A stretch of 21,317 bases of DNA from SAR202 cluster bacterium (GCA_030743915.1 JASLRP010000067.1:1-21317), one strand, 5' to 3'; numbered from the stretch's first letter, positions 1 through 7,150 are shown. The notes: generated from the sequence alone by a model not told the origin. Numbers and translations are program-made.

Positions 1-1
1 C

Positions 2-124
2 AGCGCTCTTCTTCAGTTCGATGATGCGTGGCTCGGTGAGGAAGTCTTGGCGGGGGTGATTCTACCTCCTCCGCTGTATGCAACAGTAGATGTGGCGACA
101 ACTACCGCGGGTAAGATTCTTTAG
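2..124 (+). CDS. Possible C-terminal tail of an unidentified plus-strand gene (5' end outside window)
   Basis: One plus-strand frame stays open from the window edge for 40 codons and ends with TAG at 122-124, overlapping the stop codon of the convergent SCO gene by two bases. The translation has ordinary composition, ends in DVATTTAGKIL and contains a PPPLY motif, but I do not recognise a family. Forty open codons in GC-rich DNA can occur by chance. The support is only the open frame plus its neat convergence with the SCO stop. It could equally be non-coding 3' flank of that gene. No terminator hairpin is visible between the two ends, because they overlap. Confidence 0.25.
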   Translation, partial: SALLQFDDAWLGEEVLAGVILPPPLYATVDVATTTAGKIL

Positions 125-636
125 TGAGGCAATCCGCCCTCCCAGGCCTTCTCCAACTCCGGTCTCGTTCCGCTGAGGAAGTGCCAACGGCCGTTCATCG
201 CGTCGGTGTATTGCGCCAGACGCTGAGGGGTATCGAACTCAGGATCGACGGTGATCATCACCAGAGACACCCGATCATCAATTAATTCACGAAGGTCTCT
301 TTGGATGGTCAGGAAATGGGCCAACAGCAGAGGGCACACGTCCGGGCACCGCGAGTACACGAAGCTCAGAACAACCACCCTGCCCGCCAGATCATCGCTG
401 AGAGACATGGGCTGCCCATCGTGATCGATAAGCTGCCAGTCAGGCGCCACCTCCGGAGGGTCGATTACCTCACGATAGACGGTCCGCATGCCAGCTAACT
501 CGGGATACTGGACTACCGGATGTTCCTCGAGTCCATTAGAAGAGTTCGAGCAGCCGACCACGGCCAGCACGGCCACAATCAGCGTCGTCAGAAATATCCA
601 CTCTCCCGTCTTTGCCCCCATCATTAGCCTATTCAC
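121..636 (-). CDS. SCO1/SenC-family copper chaperone lipoprotein, C-terminally short
   Basis: This is a membrane-anchored thioredoxin-fold protein of the SCO1/SenC/PrrC family, which delivers copper to CuA sites outside the membrane. The 171-aa product starts with a lipoprotein signal (hydrophobic stretch about 14-28, lipobox AVVGC with Cys29). The copper/redox motif CPDVCP has Cys97 and Cys101, and the family motif DPEFDTPQRL follows at about 131-140. SCO proteins also use a distal His roughly 80-120 residues after the CxxxC, near their C-terminus. Here the protein ends at residue 171, before that region, and no other frame downstream continues the family sequence. The GTG start at 636 overlaps the stop of the NosB-like gene (GTGA) and has GGGAGG seven bases upstream. 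It is the last gene of the nos operon, so copper supply to NosZ or the CuA protein is its likely job. Truncation may impair metal binding or reflect a variant fold. Confidence 0.85.
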   Translation of the reverse strand: MNRLMMGAKTGEWIFLTTLIVAVLAVVGCSNSSNGLEEHPVVQYPELAGMRTVYREVIDPPEVAPDWQLIDHDGQPMSLSDDLAGRVVVLSFVYSRCPDVCPLLLAHFLTIQRDLRELIDDRVSLVMITVDPEFDTPQRLAQYTDAMNGRWHFLSGTRPELEKAWEGGLPH

Positions 637-1259
637 GCTGCAGCCTCCCGTGGTGGCGCTCCGCCAGATGGCCTCCGGGTGATGAAGCGCCAGATTTCAG
701 CCAGTTGCGGCGTGAACCCACAAACCGTGAGAAGTATCGCCGCTGCGAATGCCACGATCCCACCCACGTGAGGCATGTGATAGGACGTTATGCTGCCCAC
801 GGTGACGGTTCCAATAGCCGGCGGAGTGAAACCATTTCGCACAAAGAATCTGAGCGGCGCAGTGGTGTCCAGATCGTGGCCGACCATGTACAGTCGATAC
901 TGAAGCACAGAAAACATGATGGCCAACATTATCCAGACCAGGACGACGAGAACCTGAGTTAATCCCCGTTTGCGAATGAACGCGGTCCCTACCGCCATCA
1001 CCGCCACGACGATCATCGCCATCGGAATCAACTTCATGTCGATTTCCGGTGTCGGTGGGGGGATCTTCACGCCCACCAACCGGCTGACCGTGTGCCATTC
1101 ATCTACGTCCCCTGTTAGCTTGTGGCCATGTATAGACACAGTCAGCATCTGCTCAGGATAGGCTGGAGCCTTCATGGCGATGAACCAATAAGGGATAAAT
1201 ATAGAGGTGAAGAAGAGGCCGCCTGCCACCAGTTGTAGTATCAGCGTCCTCTTCTTCAT
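633..1259 (-). CDS. NosB-like four-TM membrane protein of the nos cluster
   Basis: A 208-aa integral membrane protein with predicted membrane segments at about 7-28, 76-95, 100-120 and 163-184. A loop of some 45 residues after the first segment, on the outside if the topology is as expected, carries YPEQ, GHKLTGDVDE and a following VGVK pattern. That loop resembles the membrane protein (often called NosB) that sits next to nosZ in clade II nitrous oxide reductase clusters. The biochemical role of that family is not firmly established; a part in electron transfer or copper-site maturation has been proposed. It lies 35 bases after nosZ and overlaps the SCO start, so it is clearly co-transcribed. 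Its ATG is preceded by GAGGTGAA. The assignment rests on position, topology and the loop pattern, and no catalytic residues can be named. Confidence 0.65.
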   Translation of the reverse strand: MKKRTLILQLVAGGLFFTSIFIPYWFIAMKAPAYPEQMLTVSIHGHKLTGDVDEWHTVSRLVGVKIPPPTPEIDMKLIPMAMIVVAVMAVGTAFIRKRGLTQVLVVLVWIMLAIMFSVLQYRLYMVGHDLDTTAPLRFFVRNGFTPPAIGTVTVGSITSYHMPHVGGIVAFAAAILLTVCGFTPQLAEIWRFITRRPSGGAPPREAAA

Positions 1260-1294
1260 TTCACCTCACCTCTAACTTGTTATCTGTTTCAAAC

Positions 1295-3232
1295 CTATGC
1301 GGCTGGCTGCCACTCCATGTCCGGTGTCCACTCGCTCTCTGGGACGACGATCATTCGACCGCGCATCTCCAGATGGAGTTCAGAGCAGAACCAGATGCAG
1401 TAGTACCAGTACACGCCTGCTTCACCAACCTGGTACTCCAGATGCCGCACCTCGCCGGGATCCAGCGACACGCTGACCTCATGACCCTCGATAGCTATGC
1501 CGTGGGTCATATCCAGAGTCTGCTCAACGTTGGCTACCTGCATCTTCACCGTCCAACCCTCCGGGACCGTGAAGGAGATGGGGGTGAACCACGACCGGAT
1601 CACGCTCATGCTGACATTCGCGACCTTATTTTCGTAGTCGTACTGGACGCCGGTGTCCTCAAGGTCCGCGGGCAGGTCGTACACCTGCTTGGGGTTGATC
1701 AGGCTCTTGGGTATAGCCTGAGAGTAGTGAGTCTCCGGAGGTATCGGGGCCTCGTCGATAATGAACGACTTCTCTCCGGATATAGAGAACAACTCGTGGT
1801 TCTCCGCAATCAACGGACCGTGCGGCAGGAACGAGTCCTTCGCGAGCTTGTTCATCGATATCAGGTAGTCGCCGTAGGGCTGAGCAGAGTCTCCGCCGGG
1901 CACTGACAGGTGCCCAACGCTGTAATGCACTGGTATGACTTCGGCCAACTCCCACGGGGTCATTCCGTGCTGTTCGGCATGCGGTCCGCCCAGTGGGACT
2001 TTCTTGATGTCAGAGTCCACGAAGAAACCGACGTACGCAAAACCTTTGTCATCGAATTCGATGTGGGTTGGGCCGAGGCCCAGGTCCATCGTGGCTGTCC
2101 GCACGAAATCGGATTCCAGGATAGGCACGCCGAACTCTTCGCCCTCGAACCTCTGATCGGCGATGGCCTGCTCGATTTTTTCGAAGTCCAGGACCACAAC
2201 CAAACTGGTTGCTTTGCCGCCGATGAACATGTACTTGCCTGTCGGCGAAACGTCGATCCCGTGAGGGTTCAGCGGCACCTTGGCGGCATATACTTCGATG
2301 TCCTGCCAGGAGACGATAGGCACATCCGGGGCCTCATCGCTGGCGATAGTGTTGCCAGCGGTCACCTGATCCTCAATGGAACTGCGCCTCCAGAAGAACA
2401 CGTAGTCCTCTTCACGGCCAAACATCGGAACAGTCTCAACGGCGCGTTCCGAATTGTAGGTGGTGTTCATGATCCACCCGTCGGACTCGCCCCAGCCGAT
2501 GCGCAACATGTCGTGCTGCCAGGGGCTCCAGACCTGCCAGTCGTTGGTCATGGTCCCGGCGGCGTCAATACCGATTCCGGCAAACCCGCCGACCAGCGGG
2601 CCTTCGAACATGTCGGCTTCGACGCCTCTGTCCTTGATGTTATCTACGAACGTCGGCCATCGTTCCAGCTCGAAGTTAGCGATTGCCAGGTCTGTGTTCG
2701 GGCTGATACCGAAACCGTGGATTCCTCCAGGGATGTTTGGCAGCCACAGAACCTGCCCGGTGCGGAAGGAGTCGAGGTCAACCCTGGCCACGCGGCCATA
2801 CATCTTGTCATTGATGAAGACCCACCTGCCGTCATAGATGGCATTTGTCCTACTCATAGCCGGATGATGGGTATCTCCGATGGTTGCCACCTTCCCGGTC
2901 TGCGGATCGGTAAGCATGTCTCGAATCTTGGTATCCTCGACCCGCCAACCCCATGCCTGATCGGTAGTGAAGATGGGAATCTCAGCCATCATCTTCATGG
3001 AGGGGAGTCCATACACGTATAGACCGCCCTGTTGTCCGCCGCTGGCGAACACGTAATATTCATCGCTCTCAGCCCAGTATCTGTGAGGGAATGGATACGG
3101 GCGCTCGAACGGATTTTCCACCGCTTCATCTGAGGAGCGGATCATCAGTGGAGTGCTGACTCCGACGCCAACTAGAATCCCCACTAGCAGTAATGCTATG
3201 AAAAACGGGGCCGGCATACCCAAAACTCTCAT
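1295..3232 (-). CDS. nosZ: Nitrous oxide reductase NosZ (Sec-type, clade II-like)
   Basis: NosZ reduces N2O to N2 outside the cytoplasmic membrane, using the CuZ cluster in a beta-propeller and CuA in a cupredoxin domain. This 645-aa product shows all expected ligands. CuZ histidines: His122-His123 in GDTHHP, His172 in NIPGGIHG, His240 in SPWQHDM, His324 in LNPHGIDVSP, His390 in GLGPTHIEFD and His441 in HYSVGH. CuA residues: His577 in DMTHG, then Cys612, Trp614, Cys616, His620 and Met623 in CIWFCSELHLEM. The N-terminus has no twin-arginine motif but a hydrophobic stretch at about 8-30, which points to Sec export, as in clade II enzymes, and perhaps to a retained membrane anchor because no clear cleavage site is seen. 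The ATG start overlaps the stop of the upstream CuA gene (ATGA), so translation is coupled. The protein looks full length and catalytically intact. Confidence 0.95.
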   Translation of the reverse strand: MRVLGMPAPFFIALLLVGILVGVGVSTPLMIRSSDEAVENPFERPYPFPHRYWAESDEYYVFASGGQQGGLYVYGLPSMKMMAEIPIFTTDQAWGWRVEDTKIRDMLTDPQTGKVATIGDTHHPAMSRTNAIYDGRWVFINDKMYGRVARVDLDSFRTGQVLWLPNIPGGIHGFGISPNTDLAIANFELERWPTFVDNIKDRGVEADMFEGPLVGGFAGIGIDAAGTMTNDWQVWSPWQHDMLRIGWGESDGWIMNTTYNSERAVETVPMFGREEDYVFFWRRSSIEDQVTAGNTIASDEAPDVPIVSWQDIEVYAAKVPLNPHGIDVSPTGKYMFIGGKATSLVVVLDFEKIEQAIADQRFEGEEFGVPILESDFVRTATMDLGLGPTHIEFDDKGFAYVGFFVDSDIKKVPLGGPHAEQHGMTPWELAEVIPVHYSVGHLSVPGGDSAQPYGDYLISMNKLAKDSFLPHGPLIAENHELFSISGEKSFIIDEAPIPPETHYSQAIPKSLINPKQVYDLPADLEDTGVQYDYENKVANVSMSVIRSWFTPISFTVPEGWTVKMQVANVEQTLDMTHGIAIEGHEVSVSLDPGEVRHLEYQVGEAGVYWYYCIWFCSELHLEMRGRMIVVPESEWTPDMEWQPAA

Positions 3233-3777
3233 TGCTGTGCCTCCTCAACAATTAATTTGCCCTGCATGGTTGTGTGGCCCACGCCGCAGAGAACAACACA
3301 CTCGATCAAAAATTCCCCTGGAACCGTGGCCTCGAATACCACTTCTCGGGTGGTGTTCTCTCGCAGGCCGGTGATCCAAATATCGTATGGTCCGTTCACC
3401 TGGATCCCGTGACCGCTGAACGCGTCTGTCCCGGTTATGGATGGGAGTTGACCGTCATCCTTGCCGTGCAGCAGCAGTTTCACCGTTTGCCCTTCAGTGA
3501 CCTTTATCTCATCGGGCCTAAAGGCGAACGACATTACGTCAACGTCGATGGTCACGTCCGGCGTGCCCAATTCGGACCCCACCGACTTCGAGGCCACCGT
3601 ATAGGTCCCCGGGATTCGTTTTGTCCCCTGCACTAGTTCCTGAGCCTGCACCGTGGAGTCTGTATCGCTGTCTTGAGAAAACAGGACTCCCGTGTACAGA
3701 AGCGTCAGGAAGGCCGCCAGAGTGATCCCGATAACGCCGACCGCTATCCATGGAATCACCGATGTTCGCTCTTCCAT
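3229..3777 (-). CDS. CuA-domain protein resembling cytochrome c oxidase subunit II (ba3-like), single TM
   Basis: A 182-aa membrane-anchored cupredoxin. One membrane segment spans about residues 8-32 and the rest is an outward-facing domain. The CuA ligand set is complete: His123 in SGHGIQV, then Cys160, Cys164, His168 and Met171 in CVVLCGVGHTTM. The residue at the usual Glu position of the CxExC motif is Val, comparable to the ba3-type oxidases, which also lack Glu there. No oxidase subunit I gene is nearby. The gene sits between a small protein (28-base gap) and nosZ (4-base overlap), so the likely role is electron transfer toward NosZ, or CuA handling, rather than oxygen reduction. An upstream in-frame ATG at 3792 is rejected as the start, because AGGAGG lies five bases before the ATG at 3777. 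An oxidase subunit II whose partner is elsewhere remains possible. Confidence 0.85.
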   Translation of the reverse strand: MEERTSVIPWIAVGVIGITLAAFLTLLYTGVLFSQDSDTDSTVQAQELVQGTKRIPGTYTVASKSVGSELGTPDVTIDVDVMSFAFRPDEIKVTEGQTVKLLLHGKDDGQLPSITGTDAFSGHGIQVNGPYDIWITGLRENTTREVVFEATVPGEFLIECVVLCGVGHTTMQGKLIVEEAQQ

Positions 3778-3805
3778 AATTGCCTCCTGCATTAAGGCTG
3801 GTTGT

Positions 3806-4030
3806 CTATGGCATTCCTTGATCGGTTTCCGTTAACTCGCGCCGTGACACAAATGGAATACTGGATACTTTCTCCACGAAGCTCGCCAGTGTGGCCGGCT
3901 CCTGAAAGTACTCCTCCCGTCCGCTCTGAACATGCTGAATGTGGCCACGCCAGACTCGTTCCTCCTCGTCACCGGGTTCGAGCCATATCCGGGCCACAAA
4001 TGACATTGGATGTTGCTGCTGACAAACCAT
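3806..4030 (-). CDS. Conserved small protein, first gene of the nos operon
   Basis: A 74-aa soluble protein with no signal peptide or membrane segment. It has the pattern FVARIWLEPGDEEERVWRGH followed by IQHVQSGREEYFQ and a terminal helix LASFVEKV. I recognise this layout from small uncharacterised proteins with an RVWRGHI-HVxSGxxxYF core in Chloroflexota and cyanobacteria; no function is known to me. GGAGG lies four bases before the ATG at 4030. A second in-frame Met at residue 9 is where similarity to the remembered family starts, so a start at 4006 is possible. It is 28 bases from the CuA gene, which makes it part of the operon. Its reading frame contains coding-like motifs and it is not antisense to anything else. 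Confidence 0.7.
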   Translation of the reverse strand: MVCQQQHPMSFVARIWLEPGDEEERVWRGHIQHVQSGREEYFQEPATLASFVEKVSSIPFVSRRELTETDQGMP

Positions 4031-4049
4031 GAGTCCTCCAGCATGGGCC

Positions 4050-4065
4050 TGTGATTATTTTCACC
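4050..4065. promoter_or_regulatory. CRP/FNR-superfamily-type operator dyad upstream of the nos operon
   Basis: On the plus strand the sequence is TGTGA-TTATTT-TCACC, one base away from the perfect TGTGA-N6-TCACA dyad bound by CRP-type members of the CRP/FNR superfamily. Its centre is about 27 bases upstream of the first nos-operon ATG (4030). On the minus strand a -10-like AATAAT lies inside the dyad (4054-4059), with no convincing -35. A regulator bound here would therefore overlap the promoter and more likely repress than activate, unless the real start of transcription is elsewhere. No CRP/FNR gene is in the window. Confidence 0.4.
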
Positions 4066-4243
4066 ATTGCATGTATTCTGCCGACAGGCGGTGACAGACT
4101 GGTAACAGAAAACAAAACAGGCGCGAGGATACCGGGCCTCAGGAGGGGGATGCAGAAACGCGCAGGAACGCGGCGGTCAAATCAGAATGTGTTGGACACA
4201 GAGTAGGCCAGCATAGCGAGCTGACCGGCGGCTTTCGGAGCTG
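4066..4243. other. Non-coding gap between regulator gene and nos operon
   Basis: The full gap between the regulator stop (4244) and the small-protein start (4030) is 213 bases. Apart from the dyad at 4050-4065, I see no gene, no clear stem with a T-run, and no strong -35/-10 pair on the minus strand. It must contain the nos operon promoter unless transcription reads through from the regulator gene. Confidence 0.5.
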
Positions 4244-5413
4244 TCAGTTGGTGGTTAGAGCTGGCTCGGCGGGTTGGAGTATCTGGTAGTACATCCGCTG
4301 AGTTTGCGGGGCCGGTTCGACGCCCAACGCGTCATTCAGAATTCGAGCGCAGGCGTGATACTGGCTCACTGCCTCGTCCTCGCGGCCCTGGTACCACAGA
4401 TAGAGCATGAGCGCGCGGTGCAGGCTCTCTCTGCAAGATTCGCTTGCCAGCGCCTGTCGGCATATCTGAACTGCTCTGGGAGCGTCACCTTTGATGGCGT
4501 AGAGCGCGGCCAACTGCTCCATAGCCTGGAACCAGACCTCGCGAAGGCGCTCTCGTTCTTCGGCGCACCAGTCGGTGTAGAGGTCCTCTTCGAGATAATC
4601 GCCCCGATACATGTCCACGGCCCTCTGAAGGCTCATGGTGGCCTCATCTGCCCGTTCGAGCCGTGCAAGGTCCTCGCCCTGTTTCACCAGGTCGCAGAAA
4701 ACCTCAGAGTCCACCCAGACCTTCTCGCGGTGCACGAAATAGGCGAACTCTGCCGAGCCGATGACCTCGCCAGTGACGCCAGCCTTTCGCAACTGTTTTC
4801 TCAGGCTGTACACAGTGGTCTTCAGCCGGTCCAATCCCTGTCGAGGCGAAACCGTCGGCCACAGGCACTCGATCAGCACATCCCGGTGGACTGCCCTGCC
4901 ATTGGCCGTAATCAGGCGTTTGAGGAGAGTCAGCGCCTGCTTGCGGTCCCATTTGTCGGTGGCTATGGGATGATCGCCGACAACCAGGCCGAACCGCCCC
5001 ATTGTGAGTATCCTGAGCACATCTGTGTCACCGGTCGGTTCAGGGAGTTCCTGAGATGGACGAACGAATATGATAGCCGCTGTTTCGCCGTCATCCATCG
5101 CTTCTGGCACGGCCATCGAACTCAGCGCCACCCGCATCCACTGGCCGTTTTTGTGAGGGTAAAGGCAGGTTCTGGCGGCAAAGGGGATGCCGCACCCGAG
5201 GCCGACTCCAGCCGGACAGCCTGCGGTGCAAAGGGGTTGGCCGTCGGGAAATACGGTCCGCAGGACCTCGTAGCAGTAACGGCCCACGACTTCCTCGGGA
5301 CTATGGCCCAGCAGGGTTTCAGCTTCTTCATTCCATGCAACGATGCAACCATCACCGCTCATTGCAAAAGCTGCGTCAGAGGCGGTGTAAACCAGGTCCC
5401 CAACGTATGTCAT
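4244..5413 (-). CDS. PAS-winged helix-BTAD transcriptional regulator (SARP-like), Cys-rich sensor
   Basis: A 389-aa cytoplasmic regulator. Domains in order: PAS sensor (about 5-120), OmpR-type winged helix (about 132-227; KWDRKQALTLLKRLI followed by LIECLWPT and LKTTVYSLRKQLRKAG), and a BTAD/TPR-like helical activation domain (about 234-382). The PAS part has six cysteines at about 23, 47, 62, 66, 74 and 83, including PLCTAGCPAG, a pattern known from PAS regulators with a C...G.PLC...CP motif. That suggests redox, metal or iron-sulfur sensing, which is inference only. I chose the ATG at 5413, because GGGAG lies upstream at normal spacing and the PAS fold begins right after it; an upstream in-frame GTG at 5452 would add 13 residues. 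It points at the nos operon 213 bases downstream and is the obvious candidate to control it. Confidence 0.85.
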   Translation of the reverse strand: MTYVGDLVYTASDAAFAMSGDGCIVAWNEEAETLLGHSPEEVVGRYCYEVLRTVFPDGQPLCTAGCPAGVGLGCGIPFAARTCLYPHKNGQWMRVALSSMAVPEAMDDGETAAIIFVRPSQELPEPTGDTDVLRILTMGRFGLVVGDHPIATDKWDRKQALTLLKRLITANGRAVHRDVLIECLWPTVSPRQGLDRLKTTVYSLRKQLRKAGVTGEVIGSAEFAYFVHREKVWVDSEVFCDLVKQGEDLARLERADEATMSLQRAVDMYRGDYLEEDLYTDWCAEERERLREVWFQAMEQLAALYAIKGDAPRAVQICRQALASESCRESLHRALMLYLWYQGREDEAVSQYHACARILNDALGVEPAPQTQRMYYQILQPAEPALTTN

Positions 5414-5481
5414 CGCCTGCTCCCAGGACGGTCCACCACAGGTGGAGAACACGCCACATTTTGCGCACCCCCCAATGACTC

Positions 5482-5510
5482 ATTCTAACCCTTCGACCTG
5501 GAAATGTGAG
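5482..5510 (-). promoter_or_regulatory. Candidate sigma70-type promoter of the PAS-BTAD regulator gene
   Basis: Read on the minus strand: CTCACA (5510-5505, four of six matches to TTGACA), a 17-base spacer, then TAGAAT (5487-5482, five of six matches to TATAAT). Transcription would begin near 5475, giving a leader of about 60 bases to the ATG at 5413. The assignment is by motif only. Confidence 0.4.
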
Positions 5511-5576
5511 ATTGTATGAGTGAGAGAATCGTGTATTTCCATAAGTAATTGTTATCGCGGTCATAAACCTTGATGG

Positions 5577-5601
5577 GGAGACGCAGGCGCCTCCAATGGA
5601 G
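5577..5601. other. Inverted-repeat cluster downstream of the FAD protein gene
   Basis: GGAGACGC and GCGCCTCC (5577-5584 and 5587-5594) pair at seven of eight positions, and CTCC-AAT-GGAG follows at 5591-5601. It lies about 60 bases beyond the stop of the minus-strand FAD gene. No T-run follows in that direction, so it is at best a weak or Rho-assisted end point. The rest of 5511-5654 shows nothing recognisable. Confidence 0.25.
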
Positions 5602-5654
5602 CCAGTGTCACGACTCGGAATCCTGCCTGGAATCTGCTCCGACCGATTGCTGAC

Positions 5655-7133
5655 CTAATCCCGTGGTGGCTCTGCCGCGGCGTTTCGGCCCGAGATTCGA
5701 CCGAACGCCAGACACTCCCCGATGTTGCCCGTCCCCTGGTACAGATAGCTGTAGATCGAGCCCAGTTCACCCGAACTGTACAGTCTGGGTATGGGGCTGT
5801 CGTCAGGCCGCACGATCTGGCCTCGCTCGTTGCGCCTGGGGCCGCCCTGGGTGTTTAGCATCGACGGGGACAGTTCGACGGCGTAAAATGGCCCGGTCTC
5901 GATGGGCGACAGCATCAGGCTGCGGCCAAAATCGGGGTCTTCTCCCGACTCGCACAGATCGTTCCACCTAGTGACGGAATCGTTCAGGTTGGCCGGATCA
6001 AGTTCCAGGCTCCGAGCTAGGGACGGGATGTCCTCAGCCTTCGTGATCCACCCCTTTTCCAACTCAGCGAGGTTGTCCTCGCTCCAGTCGTATTGATCGA
6101 CGATGCGGTTCCAGCCGCTGCGGGACTCTTTGTCATACAGTGGCCCTGCCGAGAACAGCGTGTGATCGAATATCAAATACATGGGACACGGAGTTCGGAG
6201 TGGGTCCCACTGGCCATTCAGTTCAACCTTTCCGTGGGCTGTCTTCAGCTTCTCGTCGGTGAATCTTGTCGCGTCCGGGCCAACGACGATCATGCCACCG
6301 GGCAGTTCCCGGTCGAAGTGCAGCGGGAGCATCGAGAACGTGGTCCGAAACTCTGGGACCTTCAGGGCCATTGAGGGGCCGGCGTAGTTATTCATGTGCC
6401 AGAGATCGGCCCCCACGGTCATGGCCATGCGGATGCCATCCCCCTCGTTATAGGGAGTGCCGGAGGTGTAGCAATAGGGCACCCCAGGCAGATAGTTCCT
6501 GATCATCTCCTGGTTGTTCTCGAATCCACCGCAGGTCAGGACGACCGCCCTGGTCGCCTCCACGTTGATCGGGGCGCCTTCACGCTCGGCGCGAACGCCC
6601 AGAATTTCTTTCGAGTCGCCGTCCTGTATAAGTTCGACGCCCGGAGATTCGTACAGAATCTGAATGTCCCGCTCTTTCACCGCCCAATCAAACAGATTCC
6701 AGGTGTGAGCGTATCCCAGCACGTCTCCGTGATGGAACTTGTGGACACTGTCCGAGCCGGGAAGCTCTGGATACTCGATGCCGGCCGGCGGATGCTGATG
6801 CTCCTGCGGGTCGCCGCCTATGCTTTCGACCCACTCGTTGTTCTTGCCCATCTCATCGGCCCATACCTGGACCATGGTTTCAGGAACGGTGAACGGCCCG
6901 CACAGGGCGGTGAGATACGCGGCCGCTTTCTCCGGTGACGAAGTGTTCAGGTAGCCCTGAGCCGCAACGCGAGTGTTGCCGCCCTCCTGACCTTCTGGCG
7001 CCTTTTCCAGAATCAAGACCCTGGCGCCCAGATCATGGGCCGTGATGGCGGTCGCCGCTCCGGCTGCTCCATATCCGACCACCACGACGTCTGCCCGCAT
7101 ATCCCATTCAGCATTATCCGTAGACTGTCCCAT
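5655..7133 (-). CDS. FAD-dependent oxidoreductase (fumarate reductase / 3-ketosteroid dehydrogenase-like, FAD_binding_2)
   Basis: A 492-aa soluble flavoprotein with no signal peptide. The ADP-binding fold is at the N-terminus: VVVVGYGAAGAA with glycines 20, 22 and 25, then Glu43 in LILEK, which would bind the ribose. GGNTRVAAQG at about 51-60 is the FAD contact typical of the fumarate reductase/succinate dehydrogenase flavoprotein family. A second FAD patch near the C-terminus reads SSGELGSIYSYLYQGTGNIG followed by ECLAFGRISGRNAA. The preceding LNTQGGPRRNERGQI corresponds to the family's T/S-x-GG segment. The family includes soluble fumarate reductases, 3-oxosteroid dehydrogenases and tricarballylate dehydrogenase, and the substrate cannot be told from sequence alone. 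It is divergent from the crotonase/CoA-transferase operon, so oxidation or reduction of a carbon-carbon bond in the same pathway is plausible. GGGGAG precedes the ATG. Confidence 0.85.
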   Translation of the reverse strand: MGQSTDNAEWDMRADVVVVGYGAAGAATAITAHDLGARVLILEKAPEGQEGGNTRVAAQGYLNTSSPEKAAAYLTALCGPFTVPETMVQVWADEMGKNNEWVESIGGDPQEHQHPPAGIEYPELPGSDSVHKFHHGDVLGYAHTWNLFDWAVKERDIQILYESPGVELIQDGDSKEILGVRAEREGAPINVEATRAVVLTCGGFENNQEMIRNYLPGVPYCYTSGTPYNEGDGIRMAMTVGADLWHMNNYAGPSMALKVPEFRTTFSMLPLHFDRELPGGMIVVGPDATRFTDEKLKTAHGKVELNGQWDPLRTPCPMYLIFDHTLFSAGPLYDKESRSGWNRIVDQYDWSEDNLAELEKGWITKAEDIPSLARSLELDPANLNDSVTRWNDLCESGEDPDFGRSLMLSPIETGPFYAVELSPSMLNTQGGPRRNERGQIVRPDDSPIPRLYSSGELGSIYSYLYQGTGNIGECLAFGRISGRNAAAEPPRD

Positions 7134-7150
7134 ATTCTCCCCTCAGGCTG

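Noticed and set aside
1910..3022. Long plus-strand open frame (370 codons) opposite nosZ
   Set aside because: It lies entirely antisense to a confidently identified NosZ, and its translation has no recognisable motifs. GC-rich genes commonly leave such frames open.
3229..3792. Genuine cytochrome c oxidase operon
   Set aside because: Only a subunit II-like CuA domain is present. No subunit I or III gene is adjacent, and the next gene is nosZ.
4274..5488. Long plus-strand open frame (404 codons) opposite the PAS-BTAD regulator
   Set aside because: It is antisense to a regulator with clear domains, has no ribosome site of note, and its product shows no family pattern.
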